NCBI GenBank assembly: GCA_020347085.1
Contig: CP070769.1
Location: forward strand, 246,175-253,442
Direction of reading: 5' to 3'
Origin: Desulfobacterales bacterium
GTDB taxonomy: Bacteria; Desulfobacterota; Desulfobacteria; Desulfobacterales; C00003060
Length of the DNA: 7,268 nt
This document shows positions 1 to 5,514 of the stretch, piece after piece. The notes under the pieces are model-generated. The model did no database searches and was not told the DNA's origin. It saw only the letters and a program-made list of their open reading frames with translations. How positions within the stretch are numbered: the stretch's first letter is position 1; the number at the start of each line of letters is the position of its first letter. Made by a program: the position numbers and the translations under genes.

Positions 1-1410
1 CACGGTGCGGAAAAAGAGCTTCAAGAAAGAAATAGCAGGATGGCCGATCTTCAAGCAGAACTGAACCAAGCCGAAGCGCGTGTACTGAAGATTTCAGAAG
101 AGCGCTCAGCAGCCAACGCGAGGCTTGAACAGATGCACCAGCTCGAACAAGATCTTAAAGAAAAGACAAGCGAAGTCAAACAACTGGGTACAATCTTAAC
201 AGAACTAAGAGAAAAACAGGCAACGCTGGAAACCACGATAGAAAAGGAGCGGATGGCAACGGAAGAAAAGTTGCAATTACTTGAAAGGGCTAAAGAAAAA
301 TTCACCGATACCTTCCAGGCTATCTCAGCCAAAGCACTGCAGAACAGTCACGAATCATTTCTTGAGCTGGCCAAGGCAACCCTTGGCAAGTACCAGGAAG
401 GGGCCAAGCGAGACCTCGAGCTGCGTCAAAAAGAGGTGAAACAGGTTGTCGAGCCTGTCAGAGAATCTTTGGAAAAATATGACAGACAGGTCCAGGAAAT
501 GGAAAGAATCAGACAAAAGGCATACGGCAGCCTGTCTCAACAAGTTGAGTCGCTCATGAAAACGCAACAGCAGCTCCAGAAGGAGACCGGCAATCTTGTC
601 AAGGCACTCAGAACCCCTCAGGTGCGGGGCAGGTGGGGGGAAATTACGCTCAGGAGGGTTGCTGAATTGGCCGGCATGTTAAGATACTGTGATTTTTTTG
701 AACAGGAAACCAAAGATTCCGAACAGGGTCGCTTGCGACCCGATATGATCGTGAGGCTCCCCAATGAAAAGCAGATCGTCGTCGATTCCAAGGCGCCCCT
801 CTTGGCCTATCTGGAAGCGGTGGAAGCCCAAACAGAGGAAGAAAGGACAAATAAGTTAATCCTCCATTCCAAACAGGTCCAGGCCCATATGAACAAGCTT
901 TCTCAGAAGACATACTGGGAGCAGTTCCACCCAACCCCTGAATTTGTGGTGCTCTTTATTCCGGGGGAAAATTTCTTTAGCTCCGCTTTAGAATACAGTC
1001 CCGGCCTGATCGAAGAAGGTGTCAGCAAAGGCGTCATATTAGCCACACCAACAACCCTGATCTCACTGCTGAAAGCTGTGGCCTTCGGCTGGCGCCAGGA
1101 AATTATGACTGAGAATGCAGCAGCAATCAGCAAGCTGGGCAGGGAACTCTATGAGAGAATCAACACTATGGCAGAACACCTCCAAAACCTGGGGAAAAAT
1201 ATAGAAAAGTGCGTATCGACGTACAATCAGGTCATCGGCTCCTTTGAACGGCGGGTGTTGGCTTCAGCCAGAAGATTGAGTGACCTGGGCATCACAAAGA
1301 AAGACGGCGCAGAAATCCCCTATGTGACTCCTGCTGAAAAGACTACCCGTCAGATCAGCCTGCCTGAACCCAATGCGCATGAATCCAAAGAGACAACCGA
1401 CCATGAATGA
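1..1410 (+). CDS. rmuC: DNA recombination protein RmuC, 5'-truncated
   Basis: RmuC family protein, predicted to have a PD-(D/E)xK nuclease-like fold; in E. coli loss of RmuC raises inversion at short inverted repeats. The reading frame is open from base 1 with no stop upstream, so the first internal ATG (position 40) is probably not the true start and the N-terminus, usually a membrane anchor, lies outside the window. Counting from that ATG, residues 1-190 are charged, Glu/Lys/Gln-rich and heptad-like, as expected for the long coiled coil. The conserved RmuC core follows: RGRWGE (196-201), RPDMIV (233-238, D235) and VVDSKAP (247-253, D249 and K251), which fits a D...DxK nuclease arrangement. 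FIPGE (306-310) and ATPTTL (335-340) are further family motifs. The last 40 or so residues are a polar tail. The family assignment is firm. Biochemical activity is inferred from the family, and the role of this copy is not shown by its neighbours. Confidence 0.95.
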   Translation, partial: HGAEKELQERNSRMADLQAELNQAEARVLKISEERSAANARLEQMHQLEQDLKEKTSEVKQLGTILTELREKQATLETTIEKERMATEEKLQLLERAKEKFTDTFQAISAKALQNSHESFLELAKATLGKYQEGAKRDLELRQKEVKQVVEPVRESLEKYDRQVQEMERIRQKAYGSLSQQVESLMKTQQQLQKETGNLVKALRTPQVRGRWGEITLRRVAELAGMLRYCDFFEQETKDSEQGRLRPDMIVRLPNEKQIVVDSKAPLLAYLEAVEAQTEEERTNKLILHSKQVQAHMNKLSQKTYWEQFHPTPEFVVLFIPGENFFSSALEYSPGLIEEGVSKGVILATPTTLISLLKAVAFGWRQEIMTENAAAISKLGRELYERINTMAEHLQNLGKNIEKCVSTYNQVIGSFERRVLASARRLSDLGITKKDGAEIPYVTPAEKTTRQISLPEPNAHESKETTDHE

Positions 1411-1563
1411 CATGTATCATCGACACATGCCCCAATTTTTATTGGATATCCAGGCGGAACCGCTGTTTGACCCGCTCAAGCAGCCGTATGTCAGTATTCC
1501 GTATCACCTGCCACGAGCTTAAGGGCATGAACTCGAAGCCCCATTTCCTATGAAGATCCGTGT

Positions 1564-1587
1564 ACCATGACCCGTCATTGACATGGT
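1564..1587. repeat. Inverted repeat at trkA promoter, possible operator
   Basis: Perfect 6-bp arms ACCATG (1564-1569) and CATGGT (1582-1587) are centred 18 bp apart and cover the TTGACA at 1578-1583. Nested inside is a smaller palindrome, ATGA-CCCG-TCAT (1567-1578). The position fits a repressor-type operator, but short palindromes also arise by chance and no known binding consensus is recognised. Confidence 0.25.
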
Positions 1588-1601
1588 TTTCCTGGTATAG
1601 T
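1578..1601 (+). promoter_or_regulatory. Candidate sigma-70 promoter for trkAH, extended -10
   Basis: TGGTATAGT (1593-1601) matches an extended -10 (TGn plus TATAGT, five of six consensus bases). A perfect TTGACA lies at 1578-1583, but only 12 bp separate it from TATAGT, too short for a normal -35/-10 pair. Either the extended -10 works without a good -35, or the TTGACA pairs with a weaker -10 around 1599-1606. Transcription would start near 1608, about 40 nt before the trkA start. Called by eye only. Confidence 0.4.
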
Positions 1602-1632
1602 ATTGGTCCAAGACTGATATTTCAAACCCTTT

Positions 1633-1651
1633 AAAAAAGGCAATTTCGTTG
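1633..1651 (+). promoter_or_regulatory. Ribosome binding site that sets the TTG start of trkA
   Basis: AAAAAAGG (1633-1640) lies 8 nt before the TTG at 1649-1651. No ATG or GTG near this point in the frame gives a complete N-terminus. The codons from the TTG read MKIIIVGAGEVG, the expected first strand and glycine loop of TrkA, so the TTG start is well supported. Confidence 0.75.
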
Positions 1652-3013
1652 AAGATTATTATTGTTGGCGCAGGTGAGGTAGGCTTCCATATTGCCAGCC
1701 GTCTCTCCCTGGAAAACAAGGATGTGATCCTCATTGAAAAGAATGCTGACGCTTTGCGCCGCGTCACTGAAAATCTCGATGTGCAGACCATCGAGGGCTG
1801 CGGTAGCAGTCCAGCGGTCCTTGAACAAGCTGGCATAAAACAGGCAGAAATATTGCTGGCTGTGACCGACAGCGACGAGACCAACCTGGTGGCCTCCCTT
1901 TTTGCCAATATCCTTTCACCCACCACAATTAAGCTAGCCCGCATTAGAAGCGAAGACTATCTTATGTACCAGGAAGCCCTGAACCAAGATCCCTATTCCA
2001 TCGATATGGTCATAAATCCGGAAGCCGAGGCGGTCAAGACGGTTGAGAGGCTTTTGAAAGTTCCTGGTGCCGTGGATGTGGGTGAGTTTGCTGACGGCCG
2101 CATCAAGGTCATTGGTGTGCGCCTAAACGCAGATTGTTCTGTCAACGGAACAAAACTGGCTGGTTTGAAAAAGAAGACGGGCAACAAGAAGATTCTCGTC
2201 ACAGCTATTGTCAGAGATGAAAAGCTCATTATCCCCTCTGGCAGTGATCAGCTCCTGGAAGGGGACGTGATCTACTTTATTTCAGAGGAAAAAGACCTGA
2301 AGGGTGCTTTGAAGATCTTCGGGAAACGGGCTGAACCTTTCAACCGAGTCCTCCTCGTAGGAGGCGGTAACCTCGGCCTCAAGTTAGCCACAGCCCTTGA
2401 AGGGCTTTCTATACATACAAAGCTCATTGAAAAAAACCCGGATCGCTGTCGCGAGTTGGCAGAACATCTTGATAAAGTCATTGTCCTGCAAGGAGATGGC
2501 TCCGACCAGGGACTCCTTCAGGAAGAAAACATACAGGACATGGACGTGGTGATAACGCTGACGGGAGACGAAGAAACGAACATCCTCACGTCCCTTCTTG
2601 CCAAACGGATGGGAGCGCAGAAGACCGTAACCCGCATCAGTAGGTTTAGCTACTTCCCTTTGGTCTCTGCCATCGGCCTTGAACACATCGTCAGCCCGAG
2701 ACGTGCTGCAATCAATACGATGTTGCAGTATGTTCGCCGGGGCCAAGTTCTGTCCGCCATGGCACTGAAGGGGGAAGAGGCAGAGGTTCTGGAGGCTGTT
2801 GCATTGGAGACCTCCGATGTTGTGGGAAAACCTCTCCGAGACGTTCCATTTCCCAAGGGTGCCCTGGTCGTGGCTATCATACGTTCAGATGAGGTCATTA
2901 TCCCGACAGGCGACAGCGTTATCCAGCCACATGATCGGATTGTCATCTTTTCTACCCGCCAAAGCATCCCGCGCGTTGAAAAAGCCCTCATGGTCAAGCT
3001 GGAGTACTTCTAA
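1649..3013 (+). CDS. trkA: Trk system potassium uptake regulatory subunit TrkA
   Basis: Cytoplasmic NAD(H)/nucleotide-binding subunit that gates the TrkH potassium channel on the inner face of the membrane. At 454 residues it has the full double layout of proteobacterial TrkA (about 458 aa in E. coli): RCK-N1 (about 1-135), RCK-C1 (about 140-222), RCK-N2 (about 232-365) and RCK-C2 (about 372-452). Both Rossmann domains keep the glycine loop, GAGEVG (7-12) and GGGNLG (238-243), and the acidic residue ending the second strand (E30 and E261, each followed by K). The second domain has the usual GDGSD (282-286). The first has GCGSS at the matching place (50-54), with a Cys where Asp or Asn is more usual. 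Translation starts at TTG. The stop codon abuts the trkH start, so the two genes are cotranscribed and probably translationally coupled. Family and role are secure; ligand preference cannot be read from the sequence. Confidence 0.97.
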   Translation: MKIIIVGAGEVGFHIASRLSLENKDVILIEKNADALRRVTENLDVQTIEGCGSSPAVLEQAGIKQAEILLAVTDSDETNLVASLFANILSPTTIKLARIRSEDYLMYQEALNQDPYSIDMVINPEAEAVKTVERLLKVPGAVDVGEFADGRIKVIGVRLNADCSVNGTKLAGLKKKTGNKKILVTAIVRDEKLIIPSGSDQLLEGDVIYFISEEKDLKGALKIFGKRAEPFNRVLLVGGGNLGLKLATALEGLSIHTKLIEKNPDRCRELAEHLDKVIVLQGDGSDQGLLQEENIQDMDVVITLTGDEETNILTSLLAKRMGAQKTVTRISRFSYFPLVSAIGLEHIVSPRRAAINTMLQYVRRGQVLSAMALKGEEAEVLEAVALETSDVVGKPLRDVPFPKGALVVAIIRSDEVIIPTGDSVIQPHDRIVIFSTRQSIPRVEKALMVKLEYF

Positions 3014-3016
3014 GTG
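3001..3016 (+). promoter_or_regulatory. Ribosome binding site and GTG start of trkH inside trkA end
   Basis: GGAG (3001-3004) lies within the last trkA codons, 9 nt before GTG at 3014-3016. The GTG directly follows the trkA TAA (3011-3013) with no spacer. This start gives the complete first membrane helix of TrkH and no better start is seen, so translational coupling to trkA is likely. Confidence 0.7.
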
Positions 3017-4462
3017 CGGCTAAGTTATACACTCCACCTAGTAGGGGTTCTGACCTTCTTTCTCGGCCTGACTATGGTCTTTCCTCTCCTCTTTGGCCTT
3101 TACTATCAGGACGAAAGCGTTATGCCCCTGTTGAAGTCCATAGCGATCACCCTGGGGACGGGCCTCGCGCTCTATCTTGTCTTCAGACGAGCCAAGGGTG
3201 AGGTCATGAGCCACCGTGAGGGTATGGGGGTAGTGGCCATCGGGTGGACAGCTGCTGGTCTTTTTGGAGCCCTCCCGTATTACTGGGGAGGTGTATTTAG
3301 CACCTTTGCCGATGCTTTTTTTGAATCTGTTTCGGGTTTTACCACCACAGGGGCTTCGGTACTAAGCAACATAGAAATTGTCCCACGAGGGCTCCTTTTT
3401 TGGAGGAGCGTTACCCACTGGCTGGGCGGCATGGGGATTATTGTGCTTTCCTTAGCCATACTGCCGTTTCTGGGTGTCGGCGGTATGCAGCTTTACAAGG
3501 CTGAGGTTCCGGGGCCTGCGCCGGACAGACTAAAACCCCGGATCAGAGACACAGCCATGGTCCTGTGGAAGGTCTATGTGCTTTTCTCCGCAGCCGAGAC
3601 CGTATTGCTCATGTTGGGCGGCATGGACCTGTTTCAAGCACTTTGCCACACATTTGGTACGATGGCCACCGGAGGATTCTCCACACGACAGACATCCATT
3701 GGATCGTACAACAGTCCGTACATCGATGCGGTGATCATCCTCTTCATGCTGCTTGCCGGAATAAATTTCTCCCTTCATTATCAGTGCCTGAAGGGAGATG
3801 TCCGGGCATTTTGGCGCAACCCGGAATTTCGCTTTTTTATGGGAGCTGTTGTGATTTTTGTTCTTGTAGTCAGCTCAAATATATATCACAGCGTGTATCA
3901 AACTTTTTTCGAGGCCCTACGTTTTGGAGCCTTCCAGGTTACCTCCATTATTACGACGACTGGATACACCACAGCCGATTTTGAAAAATGGCCTTCTCTT
4001 TCCCAAAACATCTTGCTTTTTTGCATGTTTCTAGGCGCTTCCGCCGGTTCCACGGGCGGCGGCATGAAGTGCTTACGCATTATGCTCCTTTTGAAACATT
4101 CATACAAACAGCTCTTTTCCCTCATCCACCCCCGAGCAGTCACACAAGTCAAACTGGGAGGACGCCCCGTATCGGATGAAGTCTTGCACAGCATTTGGGG
4201 ATATTTTGTGCTCTACGTGGGTCTCTTTATCTTATCCGCGTTTCTTCTTGCTGCCATGGGCGTTGATGTGGTCACTTCCTTTGCAGCCGTTGCCGCGACG
4301 ATCGGAAATATCGGACCGGGCCTGGGATTGGTAGGGCCCATGGACAACTACGCCCACATCCCGATGCTGGGCAAGTGGCTGCTCATCCTGTGTATGCTCC
4401 TGGGACGACTGGAAATCTACACGATTCTCATCCTTTTTGTACCGGAGTTTTGGCGTAAGTAG
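3014..4462 (+). CDS. trkH: Trk system potassium transporter, membrane pore subunit TrkH
   Basis: Inner-membrane potassium-translocating subunit of the SKT (superfamily of K+ transporters) type; works as a dimer with TrkA rings. At 482 residues it matches proteobacterial TrkH (about 483 aa). It begins with two hydrophobic helices (about 8-30 and 38-57) followed by four membrane-pore-membrane repeats. All four pore loops are visible with their filter glycines: TTTGAS (110-115, G113), ATGGFS (218-223, G220), TTTGYT (314-319, G317) and TIGNIGPG (429-436, G431). GASAGSTGGGMK (341-352) is the conserved intramembrane gating loop of the third repeat, and GRLEIYT (464-470) is the usual C-terminal family motif. 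The GTG start abuts the trkA stop. TrkH rather than KtrB is favoured by the length, the two extra N-terminal helices and the double-RCK TrkA partner. No damage is seen. Confidence 0.97.
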   Translation: MRLSYTLHLVGVLTFFLGLTMVFPLLFGLYYQDESVMPLLKSIAITLGTGLALYLVFRRAKGEVMSHREGMGVVAIGWTAAGLFGALPYYWGGVFSTFADAFFESVSGFTTTGASVLSNIEIVPRGLLFWRSVTHWLGGMGIIVLSLAILPFLGVGGMQLYKAEVPGPAPDRLKPRIRDTAMVLWKVYVLFSAAETVLLMLGGMDLFQALCHTFGTMATGGFSTRQTSIGSYNSPYIDAVIILFMLLAGINFSLHYQCLKGDVRAFWRNPEFRFFMGAVVIFVLVVSSNIYHSVYQTFFEALRFGAFQVTSIITTTGYTTADFEKWPSLSQNILLFCMFLGASAGSTGGGMKCLRIMLLLKHSYKQLFSLIHPRAVTQVKLGGRPVSDEVLHSIWGYFVLYVGLFILSAFLLAAMGVDVVTSFAAVAATIGNIGPGLGLVGPMDNYAHIPMLGKWLLILCMLLGRLEIYTILILFVPEFWRK

Positions 4463-4533
4463 GCATGCTGTTGAGGACTCGGCAAAACACATTGAAAATA
4501 TCCTGATGGAACACACCTTGACACAAAATATGC

Positions 4534-4563
4534 TTGACAGCCATCATGATGAGGCAGTAAATA
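4534..4563 (+). promoter_or_regulatory. Candidate sigma-70 promoter for the rpsF operon
   Basis: TTGACA (4534-4539, perfect -35) and TAAATA (4558-4563, weak -10) are 18 bp apart, with transcription starting near 4570 and a leader of about 60 nt. A second perfect TTGACA at 4518-4523 lies 18 bp from CATCAT (4542-4547, four of six), so tandem promoters are possible. Position in the only gap before the ribosomal protein genes supports a promoter here; the exact elements are by eye. Confidence 0.4.
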
Positions 4564-4577
4564 TGCATGTTTTTGTA

Positions 4578-4625
4578 TAGCATCCTTGCTCCTAAAAACA
4601 GGGGCTACTAACATCCATAAGGAGG
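4578..4625 (+). promoter_or_regulatory. Possible structured leader of rpsF with alternative pairings
   Basis: The leader can form GCTCCT/AGGGGC (4588-4593 with 4600-4605, six pairs including one G-U, loop AAAAAC). A competing fold pairs TAGC with GCTA (4578-4581 with 4604-4607) plus CCT with AGG (4584-4586 with 4600-4602). In addition CTCCT (4589-4593) is exactly complementary to AGGAG (4620-4624) inside the SD AAGGAGG (4619-4625), which sits only 4 nt before the ATG. S6-S18 leader autoregulation is known in bacteria, but I do not see the CCG feature of that published motif here, so this is a candidate only. Confidence 0.3.
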
Positions 4626-4629
4626 CACT

Positions 4630-5127
4630 ATGAGAAGGTATGAAACCGTGTTTATCCTGAATCCTGAACTCCCTGAGGATCAACACAAATTGCTATTCGA
4701 CAAGTTGAACGGCCTCGTACCCGAGGACCAGGGAACCCTTGTCAAACTTGACGAATGGGGCCAAAAGAGGCTTGCGTATGAGATTAAGAAGCACACCCGA
4801 GGATACTATGTGCTCATGGACTTTTGCGGGGATGGAGCTCTCGTGCATGAGATCGAGCGTAACCTGCGTCTGGACGATCGGGTCCTAAAGTACATGACAG
4901 TTCTCAAAGACAACGCCGTTGATATGGAAGCCCTTGAGGCCGAGATGGAAGCAGCCAAAGAACAAACCCCAAGACCCGAACCTGTGGAAGAAGCCTCAGG
5001 TGAAGGTGAAGAAAAAGGAGACTCAGAACCAACTGGGACTGGAGAGGCTCCTGTAAGCGAAGCCGACCCATCTGAGAATACGCCAGAAACCAGCAACCAG
5101 GAGGAACAAGAAAATGGCACGACCTAA
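4630..5127 (+). CDS. rpsF: 30S ribosomal protein S6 with long acidic C-terminal tail
   Basis: Ribosomal protein S6, which binds the platform of the 30S subunit (16S rRNA helix 22 area) as a heterodimer with S18. Residues 1 to about 97 are the ferredoxin-like S6 core: MRRYETVFILNPEL opens with the first strand, and GQKRLAYEIK (44-53) fits the S6 signature. The protein is 165 residues, against about 95-101 in Bacillus and Thermus and about 131-135 in E. coli. The extra length is a low-complexity tail (100-165) with 21 acidic and 3 basic residues, rich in Pro, Ser, Thr and Gly and surely disordered. In E. coli RimK adds glutamates to the S6 end; here acidity is encoded, and the chain ends ENGTT. 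The strong SD AAGGAGG (4619-4625) fixes the ATG. The last codons overlap rpsR by 14 nt and contain its SD, so the pair is translationally coupled. Confidence 0.97.
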   Translation: MRRYETVFILNPELPEDQHKLLFDKLNGLVPEDQGTLVKLDEWGQKRLAYEIKKHTRGYYVLMDFCGDGALVHEIERNLRLDDRVLKYMTVLKDNAVDMEALEAEMEAAKEQTPRPEPVEEASGEGEEKGDSEPTGTGEAPVSEADPSENTPETSNQEEQENGTT

Positions 5128-5365
5128 GCGAAAGCGGCGATTGTTCCGCCGGAGAAAGGTTTGCCGGTTCTGCGCTGACACCAGCCTTAGCATTGATTAT
5201 AAAGATCCACGAACGCTTAGGTTTTTTACAACGGAACGCGGCAAGATCATCCCAAGACGGGTATCAGGCAACTGCGCCAAACACCAGCGAGAGTTGACTA
5301 GGGCCATCAAACGAGCACGTACCATTGCCCTGATGCCCTATGCAGCGACCCTGAGACATTATTGA
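5114..5365 (+). CDS. rpsR: 30S ribosomal protein S18, zinc-binding type
   Basis: Ribosomal protein S18, partner of S6 on the 30S platform. The 83 residues match the family length. The N-terminus is strongly basic (MARPKRKRRLFRRRK). CRFC (C17, C20) and CAKH (C54, H57) together make a probable zinc site, the cysteine-containing form of S18 described for many bacteria. The core DPRTLRFFTTERGKIIPRR (31-49) and the terminal RARTIALMPYA are typical. AGGAGG (5099-5104) is 9 nt before the ATG and lies inside rpsF, whose stop (5125-5127) is downstream of the rpsR start. No priB or ssb gene separates rpsF and rpsR, unlike E. coli (priB) or Bacillus (ssb). Confidence 0.97.
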   Translation: MARPKRKRRLFRRRKVCRFCADTSLSIDYKDPRTLRFFTTERGKIIPRRVSGNCAKHQRELTRAIKRARTIALMPYAATLRHY

Positions 5366-5372
5366 GATTGTG

Positions 5373-5462
5373 CTGGATGCATGGTTCCTGATACTTGGCA
5401 GGTTCTTCACTTATCTGAGATACACCGCACCTACTTACTGGCGTTAGCTATCCTGCATCCAG
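5373..5462. repeat. Long-range inverted repeat, 9-bp perfect arms
   Basis: CTGGATGCA (5373-5381) and TGCATCCAG (5454-5462) are exact reverse complements separated by 72 nt. After one mismatch the stem continues for three pairs, GGT (5383-5385) with ATC (5450-5452), one of them G-U. As RNA this would enclose most of the rpsR-DUF2232 leader. No known riboswitch or ribosomal-protein motif is recognised. Confidence 0.45.
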
Positions 5463-5469
5463 AGTCGAC

Positions 5470-5506
5470 CTCCTTAACTTAATTCGCGGCATACAGTACC
5501 AAGGAG
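5470..5506 (+). promoter_or_regulatory. SD/anti-SD inverted repeat before DUF2232 gene
   Basis: CTCCTT (5470-5475) is the exact reverse complement of AAGGAG (5501-5506), the SD of the downstream gene, with a 25-nt loop. The SD is 8 nt before the TTG start (5515-5517) and decides that start. If the hairpin forms, it would hide the SD and lower translation of the membrane protein relative to the ribosomal proteins. CTCCTT is short and may pair by chance. Confidence 0.4.
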
Positions 5507-5514
5507 CAACGGCT

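Larger units (their letters stand above)
1411..1648 (+). other. Intergenic region rmuC-trkA (238 bp)
   Basis: No gene here can be supported with confidence. A short ORF begins at ATG 1403, overlaps the rmuC stop (ATGAATGA) and ends with TAA at 1520-1522, giving 39 codons. Its translation (MNDMYHRHMPQFLLDIQAEP at the start) matches no family I recognise and it has no convincing SD. Small inverted repeats occur at 1411-1415/1425-1429 (CATGT/ACATG) and 1432-1436/1441-1445 (CCAAT/ATTGG); neither is followed by a T-run, so I do not call a terminator. The downstream half holds the trkA promoter candidate and its inverted repeat. Confidence 0.5.
5366..5514 (+). other. Intergenic region rpsR-DUF2232 (149 bp), likely structured leader
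   Basis: No ORF of note is present. The region holds a long-range inverted repeat (5373-5462) and a second one that pairs with the SD of the next gene (5470-5506), both listed separately. A weak promoter-like pair, TTGGCA (5395-5400) and GATACA (5419-5424) preceded by TGA, is 18 bp apart, so an internal promoter cannot be excluded. No terminator with a T-run is seen, so readthrough from rpsR is expected. Confidence 0.45.

Noticed and set aside
1519..1944. Antisense ORF of 141 codons over the trkA start
   Set aside because: It runs opposite a secure trkA reading frame, has no recognisable domain or SD, and its composition looks like a shadow of trkA codons.
3565..3984. Plus-strand ORF of 139 codons inside trkH
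   Set aside because: It is out of frame within the clear TrkH coding sequence and shows no domain; trkH is intact over the same bases.
4463..4530. Rho-independent terminator after trkH
   Set aside because: No GC-rich hairpin followed by a T-run is visible, so trkAH transcription may read into the rpsF operon or end by other means.
4506..4580. Twenty-four-codon ORF (MEHTLTQNMLDSHHDEAVNM at its start) before rpsF
   Set aside because: No SD precedes it and it covers the promoter candidate; too short to support as a gene without comparative data.
4588..4605. Hairpin GCTCCT/AGGGGC as a terminator
   Set aside because: It is not followed by a T-run and sits just before the rpsF SD, so a leader structure is the better reading.
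4806..5120. Serine-rich antisense ORF opposite the rpsF tail
   Set aside because: The Ser/Thr-rich translation is the reverse-strand image of the Glu/Pro-rich rpsF tail, with no independent support.
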